From: Amphiplicatus metriothermophilus
GTDB lineage: Bacteria > Pseudomonadota > Alphaproteobacteria > Caulobacterales > Parvularculaceae
Direction of reading: 5' to 3'
Assembly (NCBI RefSeq): GCF_900199215.1
Contig: NZ_FZQA01000001.1
Span: 434,001 to 498,000, forward strand
DNA: 64,000 nucleotides
Below are positions 17,166-25,122 of this stretch, piece after piece (within the stretch, counting starts at the first letter, position 1; each line of letters opens with the position of its first letter). The translations under genes and the position numbers were made by a program. A model generated the notes under the pieces. It was not told where the DNA came from and ran no database searches. It saw nothing but the letters and a program-made list of their open reading frames with translations.

Positions 17166-17318
17166 TCCCTTCCCCTCGCTCCGGCCCTGATTAACATAAG
17201 ACCGCAAGAAGGCGTTTCAACGACGAAATCGGCCGCGGCGGCGCGCGGCGGCGTTTCCCTTCGGCGCCGACTGATTATGTAATGGCCGTCGCCCCTTGGC
17301 GCCCCCCCCGGAGGCTCG

Positions 17319-18773
17319 ATGCCCGACGCCGGCTACAGGCCCGATCCCGCCTTTCTCGCCCTCGCGCCCTCGCTCGAGGCGGGCGCGCCGTTCTGGGACG
17401 CAGTAGCAGCGGCGGAATTTCCTAAGCACGTCCTGCGCTACCGCAATCAGCGCTGGGCGGAGAAGATCGGGCTCGGCGATCTGTCCGAGGCCGAATGGAT
17501 CGACCATTTCGGCCGCTTCCGTCCGCTCCCCGACAATATCCCGCGCCCGCTCGCCTTGCGCTATCACGGCCACCAGTTCCGGGTCTACAATCCGGACATC
17601 GGCGACGGGCGCGGATTTCTGTTCGCCCAGCTGCGCGACGATCAGGGCCGGCTGCTCGATCTCGGCACGAAGGGGTCCGGACAGACGCCCTATTCGCGGT
17701 TCGGCGACGGCCGGCTGACGCTCAAGGGCGGCGTGCGCGAGCTCCTCGCGACCGAGATGCTCGAGGCGCTCGGCGTTTACACGTCCAAGACCTTCAGCCT
17801 CATCGAGACCGGCGAGGCGCTCGAGCGCCAGGACGAGCCCTCCCCGACGCGATCGAGCGTGCTCGTGCGCCTTTCCCATTCCCATGTGCGCTTCGGGACC
17901 TTTCAGCGCCTCGCCTTCGAGCGCGACGCCGACGCGATCGGCGCGCTCGTCGATTATTGCGTGCGGGCGTTCGATCCCGACCTTTCCGGCCTCGGCGCGA
18001 AAGAGAAGACGGCCGCCTTTTACGGCCGCGTCGTGCGGCGCACGGCGCGTCTCGTCGCGGAGTGGCTGGCGGCCGGATTCGTCCACGGTGTTCTCAACAC
18101 CGACAACATGAACGTCGCCGGCGAAAGCTTCGACTACGGACCGTGGCGCTTCGCGCCGGTCGCCGACCCCGGCTTCACGGCGGCTTACTTCGACCAGACA
18201 GGGCTTTACGCTTTCGGCCGGCAGACGGAGGCCGCCGCGTGGAATCTGTCGCGGTTCGGCGGAACCCTCGCGCCCGTCGCCGATCTCGACGCGCTCAACG
18301 AGGCCCTGAGCGGCTTCACGCAAGCCCACGAAAACGCGCTCGCCGACGCCTTTTTTCGCCGGCTCGGCCTTGAAAGATCGGGTACGGACGATATCGAGCT
18401 CGTCGTCGCGCTGCTGCGATGGATGGAGACGACGCGCGTTCCCTATGAGCGGGTCTTCTTCGACTGGTTCTGCGGGCGCGCGAGCGAAGGCCGGGCGGAG
18501 ACGAGCCCGCTCGCGCCGCGCTATCGCGAAGAGGCGTTCGCCGAGACGCGCGCGCTTCTTCTCGCGGCCGAGCCCGACCGGCCGGAACGGCTCGCCCATC
18601 CCTATTTCGCCCGGCCCGAGCCCTGCACGATGCTGATCGACGAGGTCGAAGCGATCTGGGCGCCCATCGCCGAAAACGACGACTGGTCGGCGCTCCACGC
18701 CAAGCTCGACGCGATCGCCGAGATGCGCCGCGCCTACGGCTTCGACGCCTCAGACTATGCGGGGCGCGTCTGA
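17319..18773 (+). CDS. selO: Protein adenylyltransferase SelO (YdiU)
   Basis: Pseudokinase-fold enzyme that transfers AMP to proteins, involved in redox stress; 484 residues. Conserved blocks are LRYHGHQFRVYNPDIGDGRG, LDLGTKGSGQTPYSRFGDGR, LKGGVRELLATEML, VRLSHSHVRFGTFQ, and the metal-binding segment HGVLNTDNMNVAGE. The C terminus ends without the selenocysteine tail seen in eukaryotes. It is divergent from nfeD. Monocistronic as far as I can see. Confidence 0.95.
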   Translation: MPDAGYRPDPAFLALAPSLEAGAPFWDAVAAAEFPKHVLRYRNQRWAEKIGLGDLSEAEWIDHFGRFRPLPDNIPRPLALRYHGHQFRVYNPDIGDGRGFLFAQLRDDQGRLLDLGTKGSGQTPYSRFGDGRLTLKGGVRELLATEMLEALGVYTSKTFSLIETGEALERQDEPSPTRSSVLVRLSHSHVRFGTFQRLAFERDADAIGALVDYCVRAFDPDLSGLGAKEKTAAFYGRVVRRTARLVAEWLAAGFVHGVLNTDNMNVAGESFDYGPWRFAPVADPGFTAAYFDQTGLYAFGRQTEAAAWNLSRFGGTLAPVADLDALNEALSGFTQAHENALADAFFRRLGLERSGTDDIELVVALLRWMETTRVPYERVFFDWFCGRASEGRAETSPLAPRYREEAFAETRALLLAAEPDRPERLAHPYFARPEPCTMLIDEVEAIWAPIAENDDWSALHAKLDAIAEMRRAYGFDASDYAGRV

Positions 18774-18873
18774 GATCATGCGCGCGCGGAGCGCATTCAC
18801 GCCGTCCCGAGCGACGCGCCGGCATGGCGTTGCTGACCTGAACGGCTTTCTCGGACGACCGCGCGGAACCGAT

Positions 18874-19563
18874 TCACTCTTGCGCCGAATGGCCTGTCAC
18901 GACGAGTCGGTCTATTACGCTGCGGATCGCTTTTTCCTTTTCCGCCGGCGCCAATTCGGCGATGGGCGGCAGGCGCCCCGCCAGCAGCAGATTCGCCAGC
19001 CCATGCACCAGCGACCAGGCCGCCACAGCGTCGGTCATCGCGTCGGCGTCGGCGCGCGGATCGCGCCCGCGCGCTTCTTTCACCGCGTCGAGGAGAATGG
19101 CGAAACTTTCCTCGCCCGCTTGCTGAAGCGCCTCATCGTCCCTGTCCGGATAATCGGAAGCGAACATCAGCCGGAATAGCGCGGGGCTGTCCAGCGCGAA
19201 GTCCAGATAGCCGAGACCTGAAGCGGCGAGCCGCGCCCTGGGATCGCGCCCCGCAGCTTTCATCCGCGTCCGCATGTTCGCGGCGAAGCGCCGGAATCCC
19301 TCCGTCGCCAGCGCCGTCAGCAAGGCGCGCGCGTCCCTGAAATGATGCGCCGGCGCGGCGTGCGAGACGCCCGCCCGACGCGCGCAGCCGCGCAGGGTGA
19401 AGCCTTCGAGCCCCTTCTCGGCGAGCTCCGTCTCGCCCGCGGCCAGAAGCGCGCGCCGCAGATCGCCGTGATGATAGGCGCGCGCGCGCTTTGCGGCGGG
19501 CTCGCGGGCGCGCCGCCCCGGTTTCCGTTTTTTCGCGCCCCTGGTCGCGTTCGCCGTCGGCAT
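18874..19563 (-). CDS. TetR-family transcriptional regulator
   Basis: 229 residues. A basic N-terminal tail precedes the helix-turn-helix domain (YHHGDLRRALLAAGETELAEKG, TLRGCARRAGVSHAAPAHHF). The C-terminal ligand domain is of the WHG type (RLMFASDYPDRDDEAL, AWSLVHGLANLLLAGRLP). It is transcribed away from an ABA4-like membrane operon, with an 8-5-8 operator between them. Autorepression and control of the divergent operon are the natural inference. Its -10 (TAGACT, 19575-19570) lies only 6 bases before the ATG, so the message is probably leaderless. Confidence 0.9.
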   Translation of the reverse strand: MPTANATRGAKKRKPGRRAREPAAKRARAYHHGDLRRALLAAGETELAEKGLEGFTLRGCARRAGVSHAAPAHHFRDARALLTALATEGFRRFAANMRTRMKAAGRDPRARLAASGLGYLDFALDSPALFRLMFASDYPDRDDEALQQAGEESFAILLDAVKEARGRDPRADADAMTDAVAAWSLVHGLANLLLAGRLPPIAELAPAEKEKAIRSVIDRLVVTGHSAQE

Positions 19564-19569
19564 GGAGAC

Positions 19570-19602
19570 AGTCTAGGTTGCAATCTTGACATCATCAAGA
19601 TT
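19570..19602. promoter_or_regulatory. TetR operator overlapping the regulator's own promoter
   Basis: AATCTTGA-catca-TCAAGATT (19582-19602) is a perfect 8-bp-arm dyad. On the minus strand TTGATG (19598-19593), 17 bp, then TAGACT (19575-19570) forms a promoter whose -35 lies inside the dyad. On the plus strand TTGACA also lies inside it. Confidence 0.65.
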
Positions 19603-19676
19603 AGCTGGCAGCCTGTTTGCGAACGACCCGCAACGGGCTTCGCAAGGGTTTCAAGCCCTGACCCAGGGAGGGGTTC

Positions 19677-20117
19677 ATGCCGCTCGATCCCGACGCCGTA
19701 TTCCGCCTCGGCAATATGACGGCGCTTGTCGGCTGGGCGATCCTCGTCTTCCTGCCGCGGCGCTTTCCGCTGCTGCTCGCGGTCCCGAAATTCGCGATCC
19801 CGGCGCTCCTCGCTCTCGCCTATGCCGGGCTCATGTTCGTCCGGTTCTTCGATTCGGGCGGCGGCTACGGCTCGCTCGACGCGGTGCGCGCGCTTTTCGC
19901 CCATGACGAAATCCTTGTCGCCGGCTGGCTGCACTATCTCGCCTTCGACCTTTTCGTGGGCGTCTGGATCGCCGAGCAGGCAGACCGCGCGGGCATCCCG
20001 CGCCTCATCCAGACGGCGTTTCTCCTTGCGACCTTCATGTTCGGCCCTGTCGGCCTTGCGCTTTATCTGTTCACGCGCGCCGCCCTGCCGCGCTGGCGAG
20101 CCGGAGCCGCCGCATGA
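19677..20117 (+). CDS. ABA4-like family membrane protein (DUF4281)
   Basis: 146 residues with four predicted membrane helices. The family signature is in the second half: GWLHYLAFDLFVGVWIAEQA then LLATFMFGPVGLALYLFTRA. Plant ABA4 is needed for neoxanthin formation; bacterial members are uncharacterised. The start has AGGGAGGGG. It overlaps the next gene by 4 bp (ATGA) and is divergent from a TetR regulator that probably controls it. No carotenoid gene is in the window, so a carotenoid role is not supported by context. Confidence 0.82.
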   Translation: MPLDPDAVFRLGNMTALVGWAILVFLPRRFPLLLAVPKFAIPALLALAYAGLMFVRFFDSGGGYGSLDAVRALFAHDEILVAGWLHYLAFDLFVGVWIAEQADRAGIPRLIQTAFLLATFMFGPVGLALYLFTRAALPRWRAGAAA

Positions 20118-20914
20118 ACCGCTCATTCGCTCTCGGTGCGGATCATACGACCCGCGCATGGGCGGCGACGGCCGCCTTCATGCTGGCGCTCGCCGTCGTC
20201 ATTACGCCGGCCGCGCTGGTCGACAAGCGCACGCTGTGGGAGATCAGCGTCTGGGCGAAGCCGCTCAAATTCTGCGTGGCGCTGACGATTCATTTCGCTA
20301 CGCTCGCGCTGCTCGCGCAGCTTCTCGATCCGCGACGGCGCGCCGGCCCGGTCATGCGCGGCGCGGTTTATTTATCCGTGGGCGCGGCGCTTTTCGAAAT
20401 CGTCTACATCGCCGTGCAGGCCGCGCGCGGGCGCCATTCGCATTTCAACACGGAGACGGCGTTCGAAATCGCCATGTATCAGGCGATGGGGATCGGGGCG
20501 CTGATGCTGATGCTCGCGCCTTTCGTCCTTGGACTGGCGCTGGCGCGCGAGCGCGGCGCTGCGCCTTCCGGCTTGCGCCTGGGCGCGATCGCCGGATTGC
20601 TGCTCGCGCCGGCGCTGACCGTTCCGCTCGCCGGCTACATGTCGATTTCGGGAAGCCACTGGGTCGGCGCGGCGGTCTCCGATGCGGGCGGCGTTCCCTT
20701 GTTCGGCTGGTCGCGCGAGGTCGGCGATCTCAGGCCCGCACATTTCGTCGCCACCCATGTCATGCAGGCTCTGCCGCTCGTCGGACTCGCTGCGGACCGG
20801 CTGGCGGCGCGTCATGCACGCGCCGTCGTTCTGACGGCGGCCGCGGCGCTGTCGACGCTGGCGCTCGGCCTGTTCGCGCAGGCGCTTTCCGGCGCGCCGA
20901 TCTGGCCGCGCTAG
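20114..20914 (+). CDS. Multi-pass membrane protein of unknown function
   Basis: 266 residues with about seven membrane helices. Motifs that look conserved rather than random are LWEISVWAKPLKFCVALTIHF, HSHFNTETAFEIAMYQAMG and LRPAHFVATHVMQALPLVG, with several membrane-embedded His residues that could bind a cofactor or metal. I do not recognise a named family. It is translationally coupled to the ABA4-like gene and shares its TetR control. Confidence 0.75.
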   Translation: MNRSFALGADHTTRAWAATAAFMLALAVVITPAALVDKRTLWEISVWAKPLKFCVALTIHFATLALLAQLLDPRRRAGPVMRGAVYLSVGAALFEIVYIAVQAARGRHSHFNTETAFEIAMYQAMGIGALMLMLAPFVLGLALARERGAAPSGLRLGAIAGLLLAPALTVPLAGYMSISGSHWVGAAVSDAGGVPLFGWSREVGDLRPAHFVATHVMQALPLVGLAADRLAARHARAVVLTAAAALSTLALGLFAQALSGAPIWPR

Positions 20915-21027
20915 CCGCGGCGTCCGGGATGGTTCTTCGCGGCCAGGCGGACAAGACAGCTCGCCGCGAGCAGGGCGAGCATCGCCAAAAAGATGATCAG
21001 CGCGACCGAGACGGGCGTAAAGGACAT
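20911..21027 (-). CDS. Small single-pass membrane protein (38 aa)
   Basis: Begins MSFTPVSVALIIFLAMLALL and ends with a basic tail (RLAAKNHPGRRG): one hydrophobic helix with cytoplasmic positive charges. GAAGGG lies about 7 bases before the ATG. Its stop overlaps that of the convergent gene by 3 bp. No homologue is known to me. The composition and the ribosome-binding site argue that it is translated. Confidence 0.45.
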   Translation of the reverse strand: MSFTPVSVALIIFLAMLALLAASCLVRLAAKNHPGRRG

Positions 21028-21105
21028 GGCGGGACCCTTCGCTTCTCCTGCGCTCGATTCCGCCGGATTTTCTGAAAAGATCCTTTAAGTTTTAGCCGCT
21101 TACGG

Positions 21106-21252
21106 TTAACCGCGGGCGGCCTCGCCGCAGGCGTCGCGCCGCGCCCGCGCCGCCCGCCGATACGCCTCGACCGACAGGTAAAGTCCGACGAGGCCCGCCT
21201 GCGCCAGCAGGAAGCCGATGAGAATGAGAGCGGCGGGACCGAGGGAAACCAT
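21106..21252 (-). CDS. Small single-pass membrane protein (48 aa)
   Basis: Begins MVSLGPAALILIGFLLAQAG, then GLYLSVEAYRRAARARRD: a single membrane helix with a basic tail. GGAGG lies 5 bases before the ATG at 21252, the best evidence that it is real. It is tandem with the 38-residue membrane protein 78 bp downstream. Function unknown. Confidence 0.55.
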   Translation of the reverse strand: MVSLGPAALILIGFLLAQAGLVGLYLSVEAYRRAARARRDACGEAARG

Positions 21253-21510
21253 GCCATCCTCCGAGGCTGTACGGCCGCGACGGGCGAGCCGGATTATGGC
21301 GGGATTTAGGCGCCGCGAGTCGGCCCTTCCAGTCAAGCCGGGCTCGCGCGCGCGCACGACTGCGCGAGCCCGGCCGCGGACGCAGCGAAAGGGCGAACAG
21401 GGCGGCGGCGTTTCCAAGCCCCGGATTTGCCGTTAACATCCCTGCCGACGGGGCCACCGGCAAGGAAAAGGGCGGCCGCGGGGGCGTTGGGGTATTTCTC
21501 AGAGGGGCGG

Positions 21511-22794
21511 ATGACCTCCGAAGTCGTATTGATGAACCGCCAGGCGGTGGCGATGGCCGCGGACAGCGCCGTCACCATCTCAGGCCACCAGTACGTCAAG
21601 ACCTATCAGTCGGTGGACAAGCTGTTCCCGCTGGTCGAGGGCCAGCCGGTGGCGGTGATGATCTATAACAACGCCGAGATCATGTCGACGCCGTGGGAGA
21701 CGGTCATCTCGCTCTACCGCGAGCAGGCGCGCGGCCGGCCCCTCGATACGCTCGAAGCCTACGCCGAGGATTTCATGGCGTTCCTGTCGGGCAACCCCGA
21801 TCTTTTTCCGCCAGATCATCAGGATACGGAGTTCTTCAAGCACGTCGCCGTGGTCTTCACCGTCGTCGCGGAAGATTTCGACTATCAGGTCAGAAAATTC
21901 TCCGAGTCGAACGCCGGCCGGCTGCGCGATCATCTCTCCTCGATCTTCGAGTTCGTGGTGAACGAACTCTATGCGGACTACCAGCGCTATCCGGATGACT
22001 CTCCGCGTGCAGATCTTGCCTGTTTTCCTAGCGGCATGGCCGAGCAGGTGCGCCGGCGCTATCGCGGCGAGATCGAGCAGCTCGTCGACAGCCTGATCGC
22101 GACCTTGCGCGGCGACTATCAAGGCCTTTCAGTCTCCGAGGGAACCCGCGAGCGCCTGCGCGAGATCGCGGTGCTGTCGGTCGTCAAGGACGCCTTTTTC
22201 GAGCATTACACCGGCGTCGTCTTCGCCGGCTTCGGCGCGCGCGACAAGTTTCCCGCCATGCGCTCGTACCTCACGTCAAGCGTCGTTCTGGGCATCCTCA
22301 AGCGCAAGCAGGACCGCGCGGCCGACATGACGTCCGACGGCGGGCCGGTGGTGCAGCCCTTCGCGCAGGACCGGATGATCCGCACCTTCCTGACCGGCAT
22401 GGACCAGTATCTGCGCATGTATCTGTTCGGCGAGACGCTGAAGCTGTCGATGCATCTCGTCACCGACGTGATCGGCCGCACGCCGGGCCTGTCCGACGCG
22501 CAGCGTCAGGCGCTGTTCCGCGACTACAGCGAAAACAATCTCGGCTATGCGCTCAGAGAGTTCTTCAAGTCGATCGACCATTATCAGTATGCAGCGCATA
22601 CTCGGCCGATCTATCGCGCCATCGCCTCGCTCCCCAAACGCGAGCTGGGCGAGACCGCGGCCTCGCTCATCAAGCTCAATTCCTTCCAGCAGAAGGTCAT
22701 GCACGCGATCGAAACGGTCGGCGGGCCGATCGACGTCGCCGTCATCACGCGCAACGGCGGGCTGGAGATGAAGCGCGACAAGCCGGACCTTTAG
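21511..22794 (+). CDS. Proteasome/HslV-like Ntn-hydrolase fold protein, large variant
   Basis: 427 residues from the ATG at 21511 (AGAGGGG upstream). The N terminus reads MTSEVVLMNRQAVAMAADSA. Removing Met exposes Thr, and the Asp of AAD is then residue 17, exactly the T1/D17 spacing of proteasome beta and HslV. Lys of VDKLFPL follows at residue 36, against Lys33 in HslV. VAVMIYNNAEIMSTPWETVISLYREQ matches the next strand and helix of HslV. TGVVFAGFGARDKFP (near residue 238) matches the Gly-rich strand, and GGPIDVAVITRNGG near the C terminus resembles the last strand. Two helical insertions (about residues 75-230 and 265-400) make it more than twice HslV size. The fold assignment is my inference from these motifs. 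I do not know a named family. The next gene is 10 bp downstream. Confidence 0.7.
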   Translation: MTSEVVLMNRQAVAMAADSAVTISGHQYVKTYQSVDKLFPLVEGQPVAVMIYNNAEIMSTPWETVISLYREQARGRPLDTLEAYAEDFMAFLSGNPDLFPPDHQDTEFFKHVAVVFTVVAEDFDYQVRKFSESNAGRLRDHLSSIFEFVVNELYADYQRYPDDSPRADLACFPSGMAEQVRRRYRGEIEQLVDSLIATLRGDYQGLSVSEGTRERLREIAVLSVVKDAFFEHYTGVVFAGFGARDKFPAMRSYLTSSVVLGILKRKQDRAADMTSDGGPVVQPFAQDRMIRTFLTGMDQYLRMYLFGETLKLSMHLVTDVIGRTPGLSDAQRQALFRDYSENNLGYALREFFKSIDHYQYAAHTRPIYRAIASLPKRELGETAASLIKLNSFQQKVMHAIETVGGPIDVAVITRNGGLEMKRDKPDL

Positions 22795-22804
22795 GGAGTC
22801 GATC

Positions 22805-23263
22805 ATGGTCGAGCGGCTGAAGCAGATCTGGAGCGGCTTCGAGGCGAAGACGACGCGCCGGCTGACGGGCCGGGGCGTGGACAATATCGTCGTCCCGCAC
22901 CGGCAGGACTGGCGCGCGGAGGAAGCCGCGAAGCTCGCCGAAGGCCTCCGGCCGCCGGCCGAGGCCGCCTTCGCCGCGCTCAAGGCGCGCCTCGCCGCGG
23001 CCGAGCAGCGCGCCGAGCGCAAGCGCCGGCGCAAGGGCCGGCCCGCGCCGGCCGAATTCGCCGCCGCCCCGCCGCCGCCCCTGTCGGCCGAAGCCGCCGA
23101 CGAAGGCGCGCCCGAAGCGGCGCGGGATCTCATCCGGGGCCTGCGCGCCACCGAGGCGCGGCTGCGCCGGCGCGAGTCCGACTATGTGGCGGTGATGTCT
23201 GGCGAGGCCGGGCGCGCGCTTGAGAGCCTTAAAAAGCGGAAGAAGTTCCTGGGGCTGTTCTGA
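22805..23263 (+). CDS. Basic coiled-coil protein, partner of the Ntn-hydrolase-like gene
   Basis: 152 residues, no recognised family. The N-terminal part is MVERLKQIWSGFEAKTTRRL. An Ala/Arg/Glu-rich coiled coil follows (residues about 38-78), then a proline-rich linker (AAAPPPPLS), a second charged helix, and a C terminus of KKRKKFLGLF. GGGAG lies 8 bases before the ATG and the gap to the upstream gene is 10 bp, so the two are one operon. A role as adaptor or regulator of the upstream protein is inference from context only. Confidence 0.7.
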   Translation: MVERLKQIWSGFEAKTTRRLTGRGVDNIVVPHRQDWRAEEAAKLAEGLRPPAEAAFAALKARLAAAEQRAERKRRRKGRPAPAEFAAAPPPPLSAEAADEGAPEAARDLIRGLRATEARLRRRESDYVAVMSGEAGRALESLKKRKKFLGLF

Positions 23264-23272
23264 GCGGTCGTC

Positions 23273-24019
23273 TCACCGGCCGGCGTCCTCCGCCTCCTTC
23301 ATGTGCCGGGCGAAGAAAGGCGCGTGCGCGGCGGCGAAGACGATATTGGCCGCGGTGAAGCCGAACACCTTGAGATTCACCCAGGCCGCCTCGCCGGCGC
23401 ATTTCGCCGCCGCCGGCGCAGCGCAGTCTTTCAGCAGCCAGGCCCAGCTTCCAGCCCCCGCGGCGGCGGCCTCGTCGATCGCGCAGTCGCGGATGAGCCA
23501 GCGCCAGGCGATCTCGTTCGCCGCGGCGAGGACGACGAAGAAAGCCGCATAACGCTTCGTCAGGACGCGCCACGCCCCGTCGTTCATATGGAGCGCGCCG
23601 TCGAACAGCGTCTTGAGAAAGTTGCGGCCCGCCGCAAGCCCGGCCGCGAGCAGCGCCGCGAAGAGGAGATAGACCAGCGTCGGCTTCATGTAGAAGAAGG
23701 TCTTGTCGTGGAGGACGAGCGTCAGCCCGCCGAGAACGCCGATCACGACTGCGCTCAGAATCATCATCGGCGCGGCGCGCCGCTCCTTCCACCAGCTATA
23801 GGCGAAAGCCGCGGCGAAGGCCGGCATGAACAGCGCGACGGCGAGATACATCTCGGCCCCTTCGCGCAGGCACCAGCTTTGCCCTGCGAGACGCCCGGCG
23901 AGCGAAACGATCCGTTCCCCGAGGAAAAAGCCGACGAGAAAGACGAGAAGCGGCCCCATGTCTACGGCGAATTTCGCGCCCGGCGACAGCCGGCGCGCGC
24001 CCCGCTGCGCCTCGCTCAT
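23273..24019 (-). CDS. ispZ: Inner-membrane septation protein IspZ/YciB family
   Basis: 248 residues, six or so membrane helices. Family blocks are VDMGPLLVFLVGFFLG, HDKTFFYMKPTLVYLLFAALL and WRVLTKRYAAFFVVLAAANEIAWR. It is about 50 residues longer than E. coli YciB, mainly because of a Cys-containing loop (CAIDEAAAAGAGSWAWLL) before the last helix. It overlaps ftsY by 4 bp, the usual alphaproteobacterial arrangement. Role: envelope organisation at division. Confidence 0.88.
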   Translation of the reverse strand: MSEAQRGARRLSPGAKFAVDMGPLLVFLVGFFLGERIVSLAGRLAGQSWCLREGAEMYLAVALFMPAFAAAFAYSWWKERRAAPMMILSAVVIGVLGGLTLVLHDKTFFYMKPTLVYLLFAALLAAGLAAGRNFLKTLFDGALHMNDGAWRVLTKRYAAFFVVLAAANEIAWRWLIRDCAIDEAAAAGAGSWAWLLKDCAAPAAAKCAGEAAWVNLKVFGFTAANIVFAAAHAPFFARHMKEAEDAGR

Positions 24020-25077
24020 GCCGCCTCTCCTTTCGTTTCGTCGTCCTGATCGAGTCCGACGAGCGCGCGGGCGAAGGCGCGCGCGCTGAAGGGCTGAAGG
24101 TCGTCGACGCCTTCGCCGACGCCGATGAAATGCACCGGCAGGGCGAATTTGTCGGCGAGCGCGACGAGCACGCCGCCCTTCGCCGTGCCGTCGAGCTTGG
24201 TCATGACGAGGCCGGTCACGCCCGCGACCTCGCGAAAGACCTCGACCTGATTGAGCGCGTTCTGGCCGACTGTGGCGTCGAGCACCAGGAGCGAGTCGTG
24301 CGGCGCGTCCGGGTCGAGTTTGCGCAGTACGCGGACGACCTTGGCGAGCTCGTCCATCAGCTCACGCCGGTTCTGCAGCCGCCCGGCGGTGTCGATGATG
24401 AGAACGTCGGTCCCCTCGGCCTGGGCGCGCTTGAGCGCGTCGAAGGCGAGGCCCGCCGCGTCAGCGCCGACCGCGCGCGCGACCACCGGCGCGCCCGTGC
24501 GCTCGCCCCAGATCTGAAGCTGCTCGATCGCGGCGGCGCGGAAGGTGTCGCCGGCGGCCAGCATCACCGACAGCCCCTCGGCGCGGAATTTCGCCGCGAG
24601 CTTGCCGATGGTCGTCGTCTTGCCCGCGCCGTTGACCCCGGCGACGAGAGTCACATGCGGCCGGCGCGCGCGATCGACGACGAGCGGCTTTTCGAAGGGC
24701 GCGAGGCTCGCCGCGATGACGTCGGCGAGGGCTTCCTTGACTTCCTGCTCGCTCACTTCCTTGTCGAAGCGATCCCTGGCGAGCGCGGCGGTCGTCCGCG
24801 CGGCGGCCGCGACGCCGAGGTCGGCGCTGACGAGCAGGTCTTCCAGCTCTTCGAGCGTTTCATCGTCGAGCCTGCGCCTGGCGAAGATCGACGCGACGCC
24901 CTCGGACAGCTTCTTCGAGCTTTTCGACAGCCCGTCGCGCAGGCGCGCGAAAATTCCACGCTTTTCCGGCGCAGTAGCCGGCGGCGGCGCTTCGGCTTCG
25001 GCCGGCGCCGGTTCGTCCGTGCGCGCCTCTTCCGGTTTCTTTCTGCCGAACAGGCCGGATAGAAATGTCTTCGCCAT
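24016..25077 (-). CDS. ftsY: Signal recognition particle receptor FtsY
   Basis: SRP receptor GTPase that docks translating ribosomes at the inner membrane, 353 residues from the ATG at 25077. An acidic N-terminal A domain precedes the NG domain: [15 protein letters not shown] (G1), [27 protein letters not shown] (G3), [10 protein letters not shown] (G4) and [12 protein letters not shown] at the end. A TTG just upstream is a less likely start. The neighbours mtaB (upstream) and ispZ (downstream) are the usual ones. Confidence 0.97.
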   Translation of the reverse strand: MAKTFLSGLFGRKKPEEARTDEPAPAEAEAPPPATAPEKRGIFARLRDGLSKSSKKLSEGVASIFARRRLDDETLEELEDLLVSADLGVAAAARTTAALARDRFDKEVSEQEVKEALADVIAASLAPFEKPLVVDRARRPHVTLVAGVNGAGKTTTIGKLAAKFRAEGLSVMLAAGDTFRAAAIEQLQIWGERTGAPVVARAVGADAAGLAFDALKRAQAEGTDVLIIDTAGRLQNRRELMDELAKVVRVLRKLDPDAPHDSLLVLDATVGQNALNQVEVFREVAGVTGLVMTKLDGTAKGGVLVALADKFALPVHFIGVGEGVDDLQPFSARAFARALVGLDQDDETKGEAA

Positions 25078-25122
25078 CAACCTCTCGCCTTGTCGCGATT
25101 GCGTTTGAACCTGTCCCGCGCC

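Noticed and set aside
22276-23151. Minus-strand 291-residue open frame across the Ntn-hydrolase operon
   Set aside because: Arg/Ala-rich shadow; the plus strand has ribosome-binding sites and structured protein motifs.
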